Source: Bradyrhizobium sp. Ec3.3 (GTDB lineage: Bacteria > Pseudomonadota > Alphaproteobacteria > Rhizobiales > Xanthobacteraceae). Taken from it: a stretch of DNA of 49,152 bases. The stretch spans positions 1 through 49,152 of the forward strand of contig NZ_AXAS01000061.1 of assembly GCF_000472925.1 (NCBI RefSeq), given 5' to 3'. A program made the position numbers and the translations under genes. Position 1 is the first letter of the stretch. Each line of letters starts with the position of its first letter. Positions 1 to 8,838 of this stretch are shown piece by piece. A model generated the notes under the pieces. That model ran no database searches and was not told the DNA's origin. It saw only the letters and a program-made list of their open reading frames with translations.

Positions 1-581
1 AATTACATTCTGCAGTTTGTCATCTAAGTTGAAATCGCTTGCGAGCTTGAGCGCCAGAGCGGTCTTGGACGAATAACTTGTTCTATCGGGCTTAAGTGTC
101 TTGGCCTTTTCACACAGCCAAGACCCATAGCGGTCCTAGCAAGCACCGGCGTCGTTAGCTTAAGCGCGTCCAACCACCATCTGGTTTAATCTTCTCTCAC
201 CTTGTGCAAGGCGCGAGTCATTCGAGCGCCCATGCGACACCGTCGCCAAGTGGAGCAATAGAGCTTCCTGACCAAGCTGTTCGACTAACCTACCGGAGCG
301 TGGCTGCTCCCCCTCTGTCTGCGGTCTTTCCGCACGATAGCGAAGCCGATGATCGATACCACCAATCACGGCCCAGGCCCGCGAGACGCTGAAGCGGGCT
401 GCCAGGGTAGCCCCGCGCTGCGCGACGGAGGGCAGCGCCTGTGCGTTTCATATGGCCGGCAGCAAAAGCGCTTCCCGTGCCTCCGTGGGCTGCACGGCTC
501 TCGCAGCTTCGTGATCACGCCGATGCGTTCGAGCAAGGCACGTCGTAGTACAATGACCTTGCCTCGAAGAGGAGCCCGGCC
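1..581. other. left-edge stretch without an intact gene
   Basis: No convincing intact gene is visible. Short open frames exist on both strands but have no recognisable family or good ribosome-binding site. The only hint of former coding content is a minus-strand segment around 160-426 with a helix-turn-helix-like stretch (listed separately). A good GAGGAG ribosome-binding site near 570 belongs to the gene starting at 582. Confidence 0.4.
160..426 (-). pseudogene. possible remnant of an IS630-type transposase N-terminus
   Basis: Translated on the minus strand, this stretch reads through a segment containing AARFSVSRAWAV followed by RSGRLVEQLGQEALLLHL. That loosely resembles the helix-turn-helix and the following basic/linker part of IS630-family transposases, where an AARFGVS-like helix precedes an RSGRIE-like motif. 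There is no start, no catalytic DDE part and no terminal repeat. The resemblance is from memory and weak, so this may be chance. If real, it marks old transposition activity at the edge of the catabolic block. Confidence 0.18.
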
Positions 582-830
582 ATGAAGAAGATCGTGATCG
601 TTACGACCTTTGCTGCCGTTACTCTTACCGCCTATCCGGCGGCGGCATGCGACTGGAACCGTCAGACAAGCGCTAAAGATCCCGTTGTCGCCGCCACCGC
701 CACTTCCACAACTGTTGGACAGGCCTCACAAGGCGCTGCGGCCCAGCCCACGAGTGTCACTTCCGATGAGGGCAATCGCAAACCCCTCCAAGAATCGGCG
801 CCGGTTGTTTTGATCACTGACCGCCACTAG
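582..830 (+). CDS. small secreted hypothetical protein
   Basis: An 82-residue protein with a clear signal peptide: Lys-Lys at positions 3-4, a hydrophobic core, and a cleavage-like AAA before Cys23. The mature part begins Cys-Asp-Trp-Asn and is otherwise Thr/Ala/Ser/Gln-rich and low-complexity, so it is probably a small unstructured periplasmic protein. The start is supported by GAGGAG about ten bases upstream. Similar short CDWN proteins are, from memory, common in Bradyrhizobium and have no assigned function. There is one cysteine only, so no internal disulphide. Its function is unknown. Confidence 0.6.
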   Translation: MKKIVIVTTFAAVTLTAYPAAACDWNRQTSAKDPVVAATATSTTVGQASQGAAAQPTSVTSDEGNRKPLQESAPVVLITDRH

Positions 831-870
831 GCGCGCCTGCGAGTCTCGCGACGGTGCGGTCGACGAGCGA

Positions 871-1068
871 TCAACTGGGCCTGCGGTCGCCGGCTTCGTG
901 ATGTTCGTCGCCACCAGTCCGATCATCAGCCCCGTCGGAAGGGCTGACGCTGCAATTCGCCTCTGCGACTTCAGGGCTGCTGGTCTGGATCAGGAAAAGC
1001 TGCTTCCGCATCTCAGTAAGGCGCGCACGGCAAAACTCACGGTATAGAAAATCGAAAATGGCGGGCAT
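871..1068 (-). CDS. small conserved hypothetical protein
   Basis: A 65-residue protein whose first 40 residues (IFDFLYREFCRARLTEMRKQ and following) look like an amphipathic, basic helical protein. The start ATG is preceded by a strong GGAGGG site. The last 25 residues are Asp/Gly/Arg-rich and look unlike the first part, so the C-terminus may be altered. A perfect TGTGA-N6-TCACA dyad lies 54 bp upstream of the start, which suggests regulation by a Crp/Fnr-family protein. No function can be assigned. The strong ribosome-binding site and operator make a real gene more likely than chance. Confidence 0.5.
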   Translation of the reverse strand: MPAIFDFLYREFCRARLTEMRKQLFLIQTSSPEVAEANCSVSPSDGADDRTGGDEHHEAGDRRPS

Positions 1069-1121
1069 GATCGAGCCCTCCGTCGCTCGAATAAGCGCCG
1101 CACCACGACAATGGCGCGCGC

Positions 1122-1137
1122 TGTGAACTAGATCACA
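1122..1137. promoter_or_regulatory. Crp-type dyad TGTGA-N6-TCACA
   Basis: The sequence TGTGAACTAGATCACA is a perfect match to the Crp-family consensus half-sites, with a six-base spacer that itself contains CTAG. It lies in a spacer, 54 bp before the start codon of the small minus-strand gene ending at 871. That position fits a regulator acting on this gene. FixK-type sites in rhizobia are normally TTGA-N6-TCAA, so this is closer to a Crp/cAMP-type site. Confidence 0.5.
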
Positions 1138-1331
1138 GGCAGGCGCCTGTATTCCGGGCTGTTCTGGTCACTTGTGCGTGCGAGGTGGGCGCGCTGTTGA
1201 CGGGATGCGCGTCGACGGGTCGCTCCGGCGGCTCGTTGTGCGCAGCCGGACGGGTCATCGCCGCGAAGACGCTGATCCCGATGAGAGTTCTGTCGCTGTC
1301 ACCGTCTCTTGGAACTTGCCAATGCCTTCTC

Positions 1332-1763
1332 CTAAAGGCGGGTCAGGTCAGCGATCCCGGCGCGAAGCAGGATGTGGTCTTTGTGCCGGCTTGTCCCTCG
1401 CTGCATCACCACACCGCGGTGCCGGTCGGGTTTGTGCCTGGACAGCACCTTGTAGGACTCGATCTGGTGGGCGTCCGGGGTGCCGGGGCTGATCGTCACC
1501 GAGCCGTCGGAATTGAGCACATAGTCACCGTAGTAGCGGTGACCGTCGGCATCGTTGCAGCACCACCCGCCGAGCGCGTTGTGCTGCGAGCTAAACCACT
1601 CGCTGATCTCGGGCGAGTTGCCCTCGCAGGGACCGCCCTTGGCGTGCGAATCTGTGACCATGACGGCGATCAGCATCATCAGCGCGATCGCGATGACCAT
1701 GAACAAGCGGTTACGGTTCTCGTTGAAAATACTTCCAAACCTCTGGGTAATGACGGCGGACAT
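1332..1763 (-). CDS. membrane-anchored hypothetical protein, C-terminus probably frameshifted
   Basis: A roughly 143-residue protein with one N-terminal membrane segment (RLFMVIAIALMMLIAVMV) followed by a short exported domain containing GGWCCNDADGHRYYG and LNSDGSV, typical of small rhizobial periplasmic proteins of unknown role. The ATG at 1763 was chosen over the upstream GTG. After YKVLS the reading frame seems to be lost. The next frame gives NPTGTAVW, a TGA, then CSEGQAGTKTTSCFAPGSLT and a stop at 1343-1345. That reads like the natural C-terminus after a one-base insertion plus a Trp-to-stop change, so the gene may be decaying. Function unknown. Confidence 0.5.
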   Translation of the reverse strand: MSAVITQRFGSIFNENRNRLFMVIAIALMMLIAVMVTDSHAKGGPCEGNSPEISEWFSSQHNALGGWCCNDADGHRYYGDYVLNSDGSVTISPGTPDAHQIESYKVLSRHKPDRHRGVVMQRGTSRHKDHILLRAGIADLTRL

Positions 1764-1820
1764 CTTCGCCTGCGAGCTGCGCCAAACCACAATCGGCTCG
1801 GCCTGAGTGCGGGAGCCGGG

Positions 1821-1943
1821 ATGAAGCGACGCGAGTTCTTAGGTGCGAGGGCAGCTCCATTTCTCCTTCGTTCCGCCCAGCATGCTCAGCGACCCTGCTC
1901 AGGGTCCAACTGTGGACCTTGCGCGCGGAACGACGTCGCAGAG
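1821..1943 (+). pseudogene. fragment starting with a Tat-like signal (MKRREFLG)
   Basis: The plus strand reads MKRREFLGARAAPF. This closely resembles the start of the very common Bradyrhizobium substrate-binding proteins that begin MKRREFI/L and carry a Tat-type signal. The continuation lacks a normal hydrophobic region, AxA site or mature domain and runs into antisense of benD, so only the first few codons of such a gene seem to survive. It points to a recombination or deletion junction just beyond the end of the ben operon. Confidence 0.3.
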
Positions 1944-2716
<773 letters not shown>

Positions 2717-2720
<4 letters not shown>

Positions 2721-3739
2721 GCTGCCACCGCTTCGCTCGCGGAAAACTTCTCGTAGAAGAAATGCGAGGGGCTCACCCTCTTTTCCGTGAAGAACACCCG
2801 CACCGCCTCCACCATCGGCGGCGGACCGCACAGATAGACGTCGCAGTCGCCGTCGTTGAGATGCTCGTCCGCCAGATGCGCCGTGACATATCCCTTCAGC
2901 GGATGGGCGCTATCCGGGTTGGCGACGCAGGTCGCCCAGGTGAGCGTCGGGAGTCGCTTGGCCAGCGCTTCGATCCGATCGATCTCGACCAGATCGCCAT
3001 CATTGGTGACGCCGTAGATCAGATGCACTGGCTGGTCGGTGCCTTGGTCGGCGAGGACCTCGAGCATCGACAGGATCGGCGCGAGGCCCGTGCCGCCGGC
3101 GAGCATCACGACCGGACGGTCGACCGCGCGCAGGAAGAAGCTTCCTTGCGGACCGACAAACGTCATCCTGGTGCCGGCCTTGGCCTCGCTCGCGAGCCAG
3201 CCGCTCATCAGACCGCCCGGCACGTTGCGGATCAGGAAGCTCGCTTCACTCGCCCCCACCTTCGAACTGAACGAGTAGGAACGATGCTCGCTCGTCCCGG
3301 GCACCGTGAGGTTCACATACTGGCCAGGCAGGTATCCCAGCGCGTCCGGTCTGTCGAGCTTGAGCTTGAGGATGATCGTGCTGTCCGAGACGAGTTCGAC
3401 CGAGCTCACCTCGGCGCCATGTTCAGCGGGCTTTACCTTGCAGGCGGTGGACGGAACCGGCACGGCGATAACGCAATCCGAGGACGGCACCATCTGGCAG
3501 GTCAGCACCAGTCCCTCCTCGGCCTCGGCTCCATTCAGGGCGTCGTCGAGATATTCGTCGCCGAGATCGTATTCACCCTGCTCGCAGCGGCATTTGCAGG
3601 TGCCGCAAACGCCATCCGAACAGTCCATCGGCAGGTTGATCTTGTTGCGATAGGCCGCGTCCAGGACCTTCTCGCCCTCGTTGCATTCGACGAAACGGGT
3701 GGCCCCATCCTCGAAATTGAGTGCTACGCGATAAGTCAT
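2717..3739 (-). CDS. benC: benzoate 1,2-dioxygenase, electron-transfer (reductase) component
   Basis: A 340-residue NADH:ferredoxin-type reductase passing electrons from NADH through FAD and a [2Fe-2S] cluster to the BenAB oxygenase. The plant-type ferredoxin domain is N-terminal with Cys40-x4-Cys45-x2-Cys48 and Cys81. An FAD-binding RSYSF motif lies at 153-157, and the NAD-binding part has GGTGLAP (215-221) and CGPPPM (304-309). Length and domain order are those of BenC/XylZ. It follows benB after 31 bases, and its stop overlaps the benD start. All cofactor residues appear intact. Confidence 0.95.
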
Positions 3740-3770
3740 ATCTTACTCTCCGCGATCCCGACGGGCGGCG

Positions 3771-4295
3771 TCAGATGTGATAGATGTCGATGACCTGGTG
3801 GATGTAGTCGCTCTTGAGTACGACCTTCTTGGCCAGGATCCGCAGTTCCTCACCGCGCGTATCCAGCGTGTAGAAGGCGGCGCCGAAGAAGCTGTCGGTC
3901 TTCTTGTAGCGGTGGCTGAGCGTGTGCCAGTTGAAGCGCAGGTCTAGCTCGCCGTCGCGCTCCTCCACGATTTCGACATTCGAGACATTGTGGCTGGTAC
4001 GCGGCTCCGGCGTGCTCGCGCCGGAGCGCTCGGTCTTGATCCGGAAGACACGGTCTTCCAGACCCTCCCGGTTGGGATAGTAGATGAGAGAGATATGCTG
4101 CTGCGGGTCCTCGACGAGTTGGTCGTCGTCGTCCCACGCCGGCATCCAGAAACTGGCCTTGGGCGAATAGAGCTTGATCCATTCGTCCCACTGCCGGTCA
4201 TCGAGCAGCCGCGCCTCGCGAAACAGGAAGGAGCGGACCTGTTCGAGATCGAATTTGCTGGTGGGCACGAGCGTGCTGGCGGTCGCGATGCTCAT
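3771..4295 (-). CDS. benB: benzoate 1,2-dioxygenase, small (beta) subunit
   Basis: A 174-residue aromatic-ring-hydroxylating dioxygenase beta subunit (SnoaL/cystatin-like fold), structural partner of BenA in an alpha3beta3 oxygenase. It shows the typical N-terminal helix region (FLFREARLLDDRQWDEW), a central SLIYYPNREGLEDRVFRI strand, and a C-terminal LAKKVVLKSDYIHQVIDIYHI. No catalytic metal is expected in this subunit. Its ATG overlaps the benA stop (ATGA at 4292-4295), so the two subunits are translationally coupled. That fits their fixed stoichiometry. Confidence 0.94.
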   Translation of the reverse strand: MSIATASTLVPTSKFDLEQVRSFLFREARLLDDRQWDEWIKLYSPKASFWMPAWDDDDQLVEDPQQHISLIYYPNREGLEDRVFRIKTERSGASTPEPRTSHNVSNVEIVEERDGELDLRFNWHTLSHRYKKTDSFFGAAFYTLDTRGEELRILAKKVVLKSDYIHQVIDIYHI

Positions 4296-5662
4296 GCTGC
4301 CTCTCCCCGCAACGCAACGACGCCGGCCGCTTCGCCGCCGTTTCGCAGGATCGCCTGGCGCAACGACTTGGCCCAGAACTCATGCTGGCGCACGAACAGG
4401 CCTTCGTCCTCGCTGCGTTCGCTGCTCAGCAGCGGCTCGAGGCCGATCGCCCTGGCGTTCTCATCCGGGCCGTCGATCCAATGGACGGCGCCCCGGCTGA
4501 GGTCGTTCCAGAGTTCGCCGGCGCCGACATAGGCGGTCTGACAAGCACGGAATTCTTCCAGATCGTCCGGCGTGCCCATGCCGGAGACGTTGAAGAAGTC
4601 CTCGTATTGCCGGATGCGGGTCGCTCGTTCCTTGGCGTCCTCTCCTTTGGGCGCGAAGCAGTAGATGGTCACCTCGGTCTCGTTGACGCTGATCGGCCGC
4701 ACCACGCGGATCTGCGTCGAGAACTGGTCCATGAGGTAGACGTTTGGATAGATTCCGAGATTGCGGGTCTGGCCGATAATGAAGCCGGCGCGATCCTTGC
4801 CGAGACGCGCTTCGAGCTCGTCCTTGTGATTGAAGACGGGCCGGACTTCGGGGTTGAGCAGATTGGTCCAGAGCAGGATGTGTCCGTTCTCGAAGCCGTA
4901 GACGCCGCCCACGCTCTTGGACCAGCCGTTGGCGTCGACCGTCTTGGTGCCCTCGTTCTCGTAGTTGCGATGGCCCATGGTTGCCGAGTAATTCCAGTGC
5001 ACGGAGCTCACGTGATATCCGTCGGCACCGTTCTCCATCTGGAGCTTCCAGTTGCCGTCGTAGATGTAGGAGGAATTGCCTCGCAGCACCTCGATGCCGT
5101 TGGGCGCTCCGTCGACGATCTGGTCGATCACGGCGTTCGCGCCGCCGAGATGCTCCTCGAGAGAAACGACGTCCGGATTGAGGCTGCCGAACAGAAACCC
5201 GCGATAGCTCTCGAACCGCGGCACCTTCGCCAGGTCGTGCGAGCCCTGGGTGTTGAACGAGGCCGGATAGTCGCCAGTCTTGCCGTCCTTCACCTTGAGC
5301 AGCTTGCCCGAATTGCTGAAGGTCCAGCCGTGGAATGGACAGGTGAAGCTGCCCTTGTTGCCGTGCTTTCGCCGACAGAGCATCGCGCCGCGATGGGCGC
5401 AGGCGTTGATCATTGCATGCAATTCGCCTGCCTTGTCGCGGGTGATCATGATCGGCTTGCGGCCGATCCAGGCACTGAAATAGTCATTGTTCTCAGGGAT
5501 CTGGCTCTCATGCGCCAGGAACACCCAGTTGCCCTCGAAGATGTGCTCCATCTCGAGCTCGTACATCTCGACATCGGTGAATATGTCGCGGCGGCACCGG
5601 AACAACCCGTTCGCCTTGTCTTCGACCACCGCGCCGTCGATGCGCTCCAAGAGTGTCGTCAT
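4292..5662 (-). CDS. benA: benzoate 1,2-dioxygenase, large (alpha) subunit
   Basis: A 456-residue Rieske non-heme iron oxygenase alpha subunit, which inserts O2 into benzoate to form the 1,2-cis-diol-1-carboxylate. The Rieske [2Fe-2S] ligands are Cys88-x-His90 and Cys108-x2-His111. The mononuclear iron site is in DGYHVSSVHW, with Asp213, His216 and His221. Length matches BenA. The alternative substrates toluate or anthranilate cannot be ruled out by motif alone, but the adjacent catechol ortho-pathway genes make benzoate most likely. It lies 50 bases after catA and overlaps benB by four bases. Confidence 0.95.
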   Translation of the reverse strand: MTTLLERIDGAVVEDKANGLFRCRRDIFTDVEMYELEMEHIFEGNWVFLAHESQIPENNDYFSAWIGRKPIMITRDKAGELHAMINACAHRGAMLCRRKHGNKGSFTCPFHGWTFSNSGKLLKVKDGKTGDYPASFNTQGSHDLAKVPRFESYRGFLFGSLNPDVVSLEEHLGGANAVIDQIVDGAPNGIEVLRGNSSYIYDGNWKLQMENGADGYHVSSVHWNYSATMGHRNYENEGTKTVDANGWSKSVGGVYGFENGHILLWTNLLNPEVRPVFNHKDELEARLGKDRAGFIIGQTRNLGIYPNVYLMDQFSTQIRVVRPISVNETEVTIYCFAPKGEDAKERATRIRQYEDFFNVSGMGTPDDLEEFRACQTAYVGAGELWNDLSRGAVHWIDGPDENARAIGLEPLLSSERSEDEGLFVRQHEFWAKSLRQAILRNGGEAAGVVALRGEAA

Positions 5663-5712
5663 CGCTTCCTCTCCTCTTCCTATTTGTTGCCGGGTCGGGT
5701 CCCCGCCGGAAC

Positions 5713-6606
5713 TCAGGCCGCCTCAGCGCGCTGTCGGGTGGAAAAGTGCTCGTCGGCACCATCGGCGGCGCGCTGGAGCTGGAAGTCAAAATTGATGTAG
5801 GCGCTGTCGCCCTGGCGCTGTGGGACCGGCAGCAGACCGTCGCGGGTGGCGAAGGCGAAATCGTCGGCGGCATGCGGGTCGTCGCCGAAGTTGATCTGCG
5901 TCGTCAGTTTCCGATAGCCGGGCGCTTCGATGAAGAAGTGGACGTGCGCCGGACGATGACCGTGACGGCCGATCGCCTTCATCAGCGTGTCGGTCGCGCC
6001 GCCGGGCGGCACTGAATAGCCGTTCGGCATCTTGGAGTGGAACGAGTATTTTCCGTCGGCGCCGAGCTTGATGCGCGCGCGGTTGTTGAACGGCGTCTGT
6101 TCACGGGTTGGGTCGAAGTGCGAGTACCATCCCTCTGAGTTGGCGTGCCAGACGTGCAGGATCGCGTCCTTGACCGGCTCGCCATCCGGACCGGTAACGC
6201 GACCCCTCATGTACAGGCTGCCAGTCTCGTCCGGATCCTTCGTCAGATTAACATCGCCCTCCTCGAGCGGCGCACCCGCCACGTAAAGCGGTCCCTCGAT
6301 GGTACGCGGCGTGCCGCCCGTGCGGCCGGCTTCCGCATCCTTCGCATCCATAAACAGATCCAGGAAGTGCTCGAGGCCCGTGCCCGGCACCAGCAAGCCG
6401 AATTCCGGCGCGCCCTTCTGCAGGAAGTTGATGGCGCCCCAGAACTCGTCCTCGCTGATGTCGTGCCGGACGATGATCTCGGCAGCGGCCTCGACGATGT
6501 CGCGGACAATGGCCTTCAGACGCGCATCTCCGCTCGGCTGATTGAAGCCCGCAGCCTTGTCGAGCAGTGCCTGGACGTTCGCAGTCTTCACGAAGCTCGT
6601 ATCCAT
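5713..6606 (-). CDS. catA: catechol 1,2-dioxygenase
   Basis: A 297-residue intradiol dioxygenase converting catechol and O2 to cis,cis-muconate. The N-terminal helical dimerisation domain precedes the catalytic beta domain. The Fe(III) ligands are visible as Tyr161 (in GWYSHF), Tyr197 (in NGYSVP), His221 and His223 (in RPAHVHFF). Length and motifs match CatA rather than protocatechuate dioxygenase. It sits between catC (57 bases upstream) and benA (50 bases downstream), so ring hydroxylation and ring cleavage are made from one transcript. Confidence 0.95.
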   Translation of the reverse strand: MDTSFVKTANVQALLDKAAGFNQPSGDARLKAIVRDIVEAAAEIIVRHDISEDEFWGAINFLQKGAPEFGLLVPGTGLEHFLDLFMDAKDAEAGRTGGTPRTIEGPLYVAGAPLEEGDVNLTKDPDETGSLYMRGRVTGPDGEPVKDAILHVWHANSEGWYSHFDPTREQTPFNNRARIKLGADGKYSFHSKMPNGYSVPPGGATDTLMKAIGRHGHRPAHVHFFIEAPGYRKLTTQINFGDDPHAADDFAFATRDGLLPVPQRQGDSAYINFDFQLQRAADGADEHFSTRQRAEAA

Positions 6607-6663
6607 GTCGTCTCTCCCTTGGTTTTAAGTCCGGCATACGGACGTTCGTCGTTCGGAATATTT

Positions 6664-6954
6664 TCAGCGCTCGTCGTCGTGGGTTGAAGACGGATGCCTA
6701 CAGAGCGGCGTCACCTTCATCTCCATGAAGGGATAGAGCGGCAGGCTCGTCAGGATGTCGTGAAGTTCGGCGTTGCTCTCGACATCAAAGATGCTGACGT
6801 TCGCGTAGTGGCCGACGACGCGCCAGATGTGGCGCCACTTGCCGGCACGCCGGAGCTCCTGAAACCGATCTTTCTCGCGAGCCTTGAGGCGGGCGGCTTC
6901 ATCCTTGTTAAAGTCCATCGGGATACGGACGTTCATCTCAACCATCGAAAGCAT
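6664..6954 (-). CDS. catC: muconolactone delta-isomerase
   Basis: A 96-residue protein of the small CatC family, which isomerises muconolactone to 3-oxoadipate enol-lactone and forms a decamer. Family-typical blocks are LKAREKDRFQELRRAGKWRH, followed by YANVSIFDVESNAELHDIL and the C-terminal LPLYPFMEMKVTPL. The conserved catalytic-region Glu/Lys-rich helix and the FDVESN motif are present. The first ATG (MLSMVEMNV) fits the usual length. A later Met at position 4 is possible. It starts three bases after the catB stop. Confidence 0.94.
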   Translation of the reverse strand: MLSMVEMNVRIPMDFNKDEAARLKAREKDRFQELRRAGKWRHIWRVVGHYANVSIFDVESNAELHDILTSLPLYPFMEMKVTPLCRHPSSTHDDER

Positions 6955-6957
6955 GTG

Positions 6958-8121
6958 TCACGCTCCCTTCGCCGCGACGACATGCAAGGTCGGCGCGGTG
7001 CGGTCCCGACGAAACCGGGCGATCTTGTCCTCGTCGAGCGCGATCCCGAGACCGGGCCCCGTCGGCACACCCAGCGAGAAGTCGGCGTAGTCCAGCGGCT
7101 CGGCCAAAATCTCCTCCGTGAGCAGCAGCGGACCGAACAGCTCAGTGCCCCAAGCGAGCCTGGGAAACGTCGCAAAGAGATGGGCGGAAGCTGCGGTGCC
7201 GACACCCGCCTCGAGCATCGTGCCGCCGTAGAGACCGATCCCTGAGGCATCGGCGATGGCCGCGACGTCGCGACCGGCATGCAGTCCGCCCGACTGGGCG
7301 ATCTTCACGGCGAACACGCGGGCGGCGGCGCTGGCGGCAACACGGAACGCGTCGCGGGGACCATGTAGCGCCTCGTCGGCCATCAGCGGGATGCCGTGCC
7401 GCGCGGACAGACGCGCCATGGTGGCAAGCGCGTCGCGGGCGACCGGCTGTTCGACCAGGTCGCAGCCGGCGTCTTCCAGCATTTTCATGCCGGCGTCGGC
7501 CTGTGCCTCGTCCCAACCCTGGTTGACGTCGACGCGGACGCTGCCCCGGCTTCCGATCGCTTTCTTGATCGCCGCAACATGCGCGACATCATCGGCCACG
7601 CTGCGCTTGCCGATCTTCAGCTTGAAGATCGAATGCCGCCTGGCCTCGATCATCGCCTCGGCTTCCTCGATGTCGCGCGCGGTATTTCCACTCGCGAGCG
7701 TCCAGGCCACCGCCAGGCGGTCGCGCACGCGTCCCCCGCCGATCAGTTCGGAGACGGGCACGCCGAGACGCTTGCCGGCGGCATCAAGCAGCGCGGTCTC
7801 GATCGCGCACTTGGCGATATGGTTGCCGACGACGCTGCGACCGATCCTCGACATTGTCTCGGCGACGCGGGACACTTCACAGGTCTTCAGGACCGGCGCG
7901 ATATAGGTATCGATTGCGAGCTTGATGCCTTCCGGGCTTTCTTCGCCGTAGCTCAGACCACCGATCGTGGTGCCTTCGCCGATCCCGATGACACCGTCTG
8001 AGCATGTGATCCGGACCAGAACGACGGCCTGGCTGCGCATCGTGGCCATCGCCAGGACGTGAGGCCTTATCGTTGGCACATCGACTATAAAGGTATCGAT
8101 CTGGGTAGCTTTGCTCGTCAC
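6958..8121 (-). CDS. catB: muconate cycloisomerase
   Basis: A 387-residue enolase-superfamily enzyme that lactonises cis,cis-muconate to muconolactone. The catalytic lysines are in FKLKIGK (Lys167-x-Lys169). Metal ligands are Asp198 (RVDVNQGWD), Glu224 (EQPV) and Asp249 (MADEA). The N-terminal capping domain (residues 1-130) includes the GEGTTIGGLSYGEES loop usual for CatB. It is the first gene of the operon. Its promoter region holds a BenM/CatM-type operator (8205-8219) and a second palindrome, so expression is probably muconate-inducible through the divergent LysR protein. Confidence 0.95.
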   Translation of the reverse strand: MTSKATQIDTFIVDVPTIRPHVLAMATMRSQAVVLVRITCSDGVIGIGEGTTIGGLSYGEESPEGIKLAIDTYIAPVLKTCEVSRVAETMSRIGRSVVGNHIAKCAIETALLDAAGKRLGVPVSELIGGGRVRDRLAVAWTLASGNTARDIEEAEAMIEARRHSIFKLKIGKRSVADDVAHVAAIKKAIGSRGSVRVDVNQGWDEAQADAGMKMLEDAGCDLVEQPVARDALATMARLSARHGIPLMADEALHGPRDAFRVAASAAARVFAVKIAQSGGLHAGRDVAAIADASGIGLYGGTMLEAGVGTAASAHLFATFPRLAWGTELFGPLLLTEEILAEPLDYADFSLGVPTGPGLGIALDEDKIARFRRDRTAPTLHVVAAKGA

Positions 8122-8189
8122 CGGCGCATCCTCGAATTCGTATTTCTTGGCCGAAAACTAGATATATGCGGCATCGATGGCAAAGACCG

Positions 8190-8201
8190 ATTGGATCCAA
8201 T
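8190..8201. promoter_or_regulatory. perfect palindrome ATTGGATCCAAT, possible second LysR contact site
   Basis: A 12-bp perfect dyad sits three bases on the catB side of the ATAC-N7-GTAT operator. LysR-type activators usually bind one strong dyad plus a weaker activation site nearer the -35 region, and this is where such a site would be. It does not match the ATAC/GTAT arms, so its role is inferred from position only. Confidence 0.3.
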
Positions 8202-8204
8202 ATT

Positions 8205-8219
8205 ATACCTGTGCGGTAT
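8205..8219. promoter_or_regulatory. BenM/CatM-type operator ATAC-N7-GTAT (site 1, catB promoter)
   Basis: The sequence ATACCTGTGCGGTAT is an exact ATAC-N7-GTAT dyad, the recognition sequence known for Acinetobacter BenM and CatM. The arms extend by one base to ATACC/GGTAT. It lies 83 bp upstream of the catB start codon, a usual place for a LysR-type activator. The same dyad recurs at 8982 and 9335. Confidence 0.75.
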
Positions 8220-8625
8220 ACGTCTCTCAGATGGGACAATGGTCAGCTCTGCTTTTCCGTACGTTCGACGATGAGTATCGGTGCGTCGTCCGCCGCCAGG
8301 AACCGTGGATAACCGCCCCGCCGATCGGTCACCCTCTCGAAAAGCAAGGCGACCGTCTCGCTGGAGCCAATGGCTGAGGGTCGCTTTCTTTCTCTACGTC
8401 AGGTATCCCATGAGCACTCGGTTGGCCCGACCGGCGATTGTTAGCCCGTTGAGACATGTTAACCATTGTTCTGATTGCCGGCCCTGGAGCCGACCTGCAT
8501 CGCGATCGTGCTTCTATCTTCAGGTCAGAGATGGCTCGCAGAGTTCGAGCCGCGTCGAATTCACTGCGGGCGGCTGCGGTTAAGCACCTAGGATCGATTA
8601 TCGGCTTTCAGGCCCTCACGCCGAT
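8220..8625. other. spacer between the catB promoter and the BFD-like gene
   Basis: About 400 bases with no recognisable gene, no RNA gene and no clear terminator. Open frames here have no homology that I recognise. It is the downstream region of the minus-strand BFD-like gene and the far-upstream region of catB. Confidence 0.4.
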
Positions 8626-8838
8626 CTACAGATTTTGGGCGCTGGCCGCTCCAATTGCGGTTCGATCCACAGGCGCGAAGCCTCGGATTTCCTTGAGTAT
8701 GGTGCAGGCGCAGTGGCCGCACTTCGCCGTGCAGCCGAGCAAGGCGTAGACGCGACTGACCCGCGGGCATGGTGCGACGCTTGCGATCGCGGACCTAATC
8801 TCGACCTCGCTGAGGACGTTGCAACTGCAAACGATCAC
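8626..8838 (-). CDS. BFD-like [2Fe-2S]-binding protein (bacterioferritin-associated ferredoxin family)
   Basis: A 70-residue protein starting MIVCSCNVLS, with Cys4-x-Cys6 and a second pair in GCTAKCGHC (Cys40-x2-Cys43; Cys36 nearby). This is the cysteine arrangement of the BFD-like [2Fe-2S] domain. Bfd itself reduces bacterioferritin to release iron. Whether this copy does that, or serves electron transfer linked to the ring dioxygenase, cannot be told. The start is GTG with AGGA about eight bases upstream. The tail after residue 50 is longer than usual. It lies inside the ben/cat control region, with an ATAC-N7-GTAT dyad about 145 bp upstream. Confidence 0.75.
   Translation of the reverse strand: MIVCSCNVLSEVEIRSAIASVAPCPRVSRVYALLGCTAKCGHCACTILKEIRGFAPVDRTAIGAASAQNL

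Noticed and set aside
1891..1906. Palindrome GACCCTGCTCAGGGTC after the ben operon, considered as a terminator
   Set aside because: The two-base loop and lack of a T-run in either direction do not fit an intrinsic terminator.
4382..5800. Long open frame of about 470 codons on the strand opposite benA
   Set aside because: Antisense shadow in GC-rich DNA. benA is intact with all cofactor residues.
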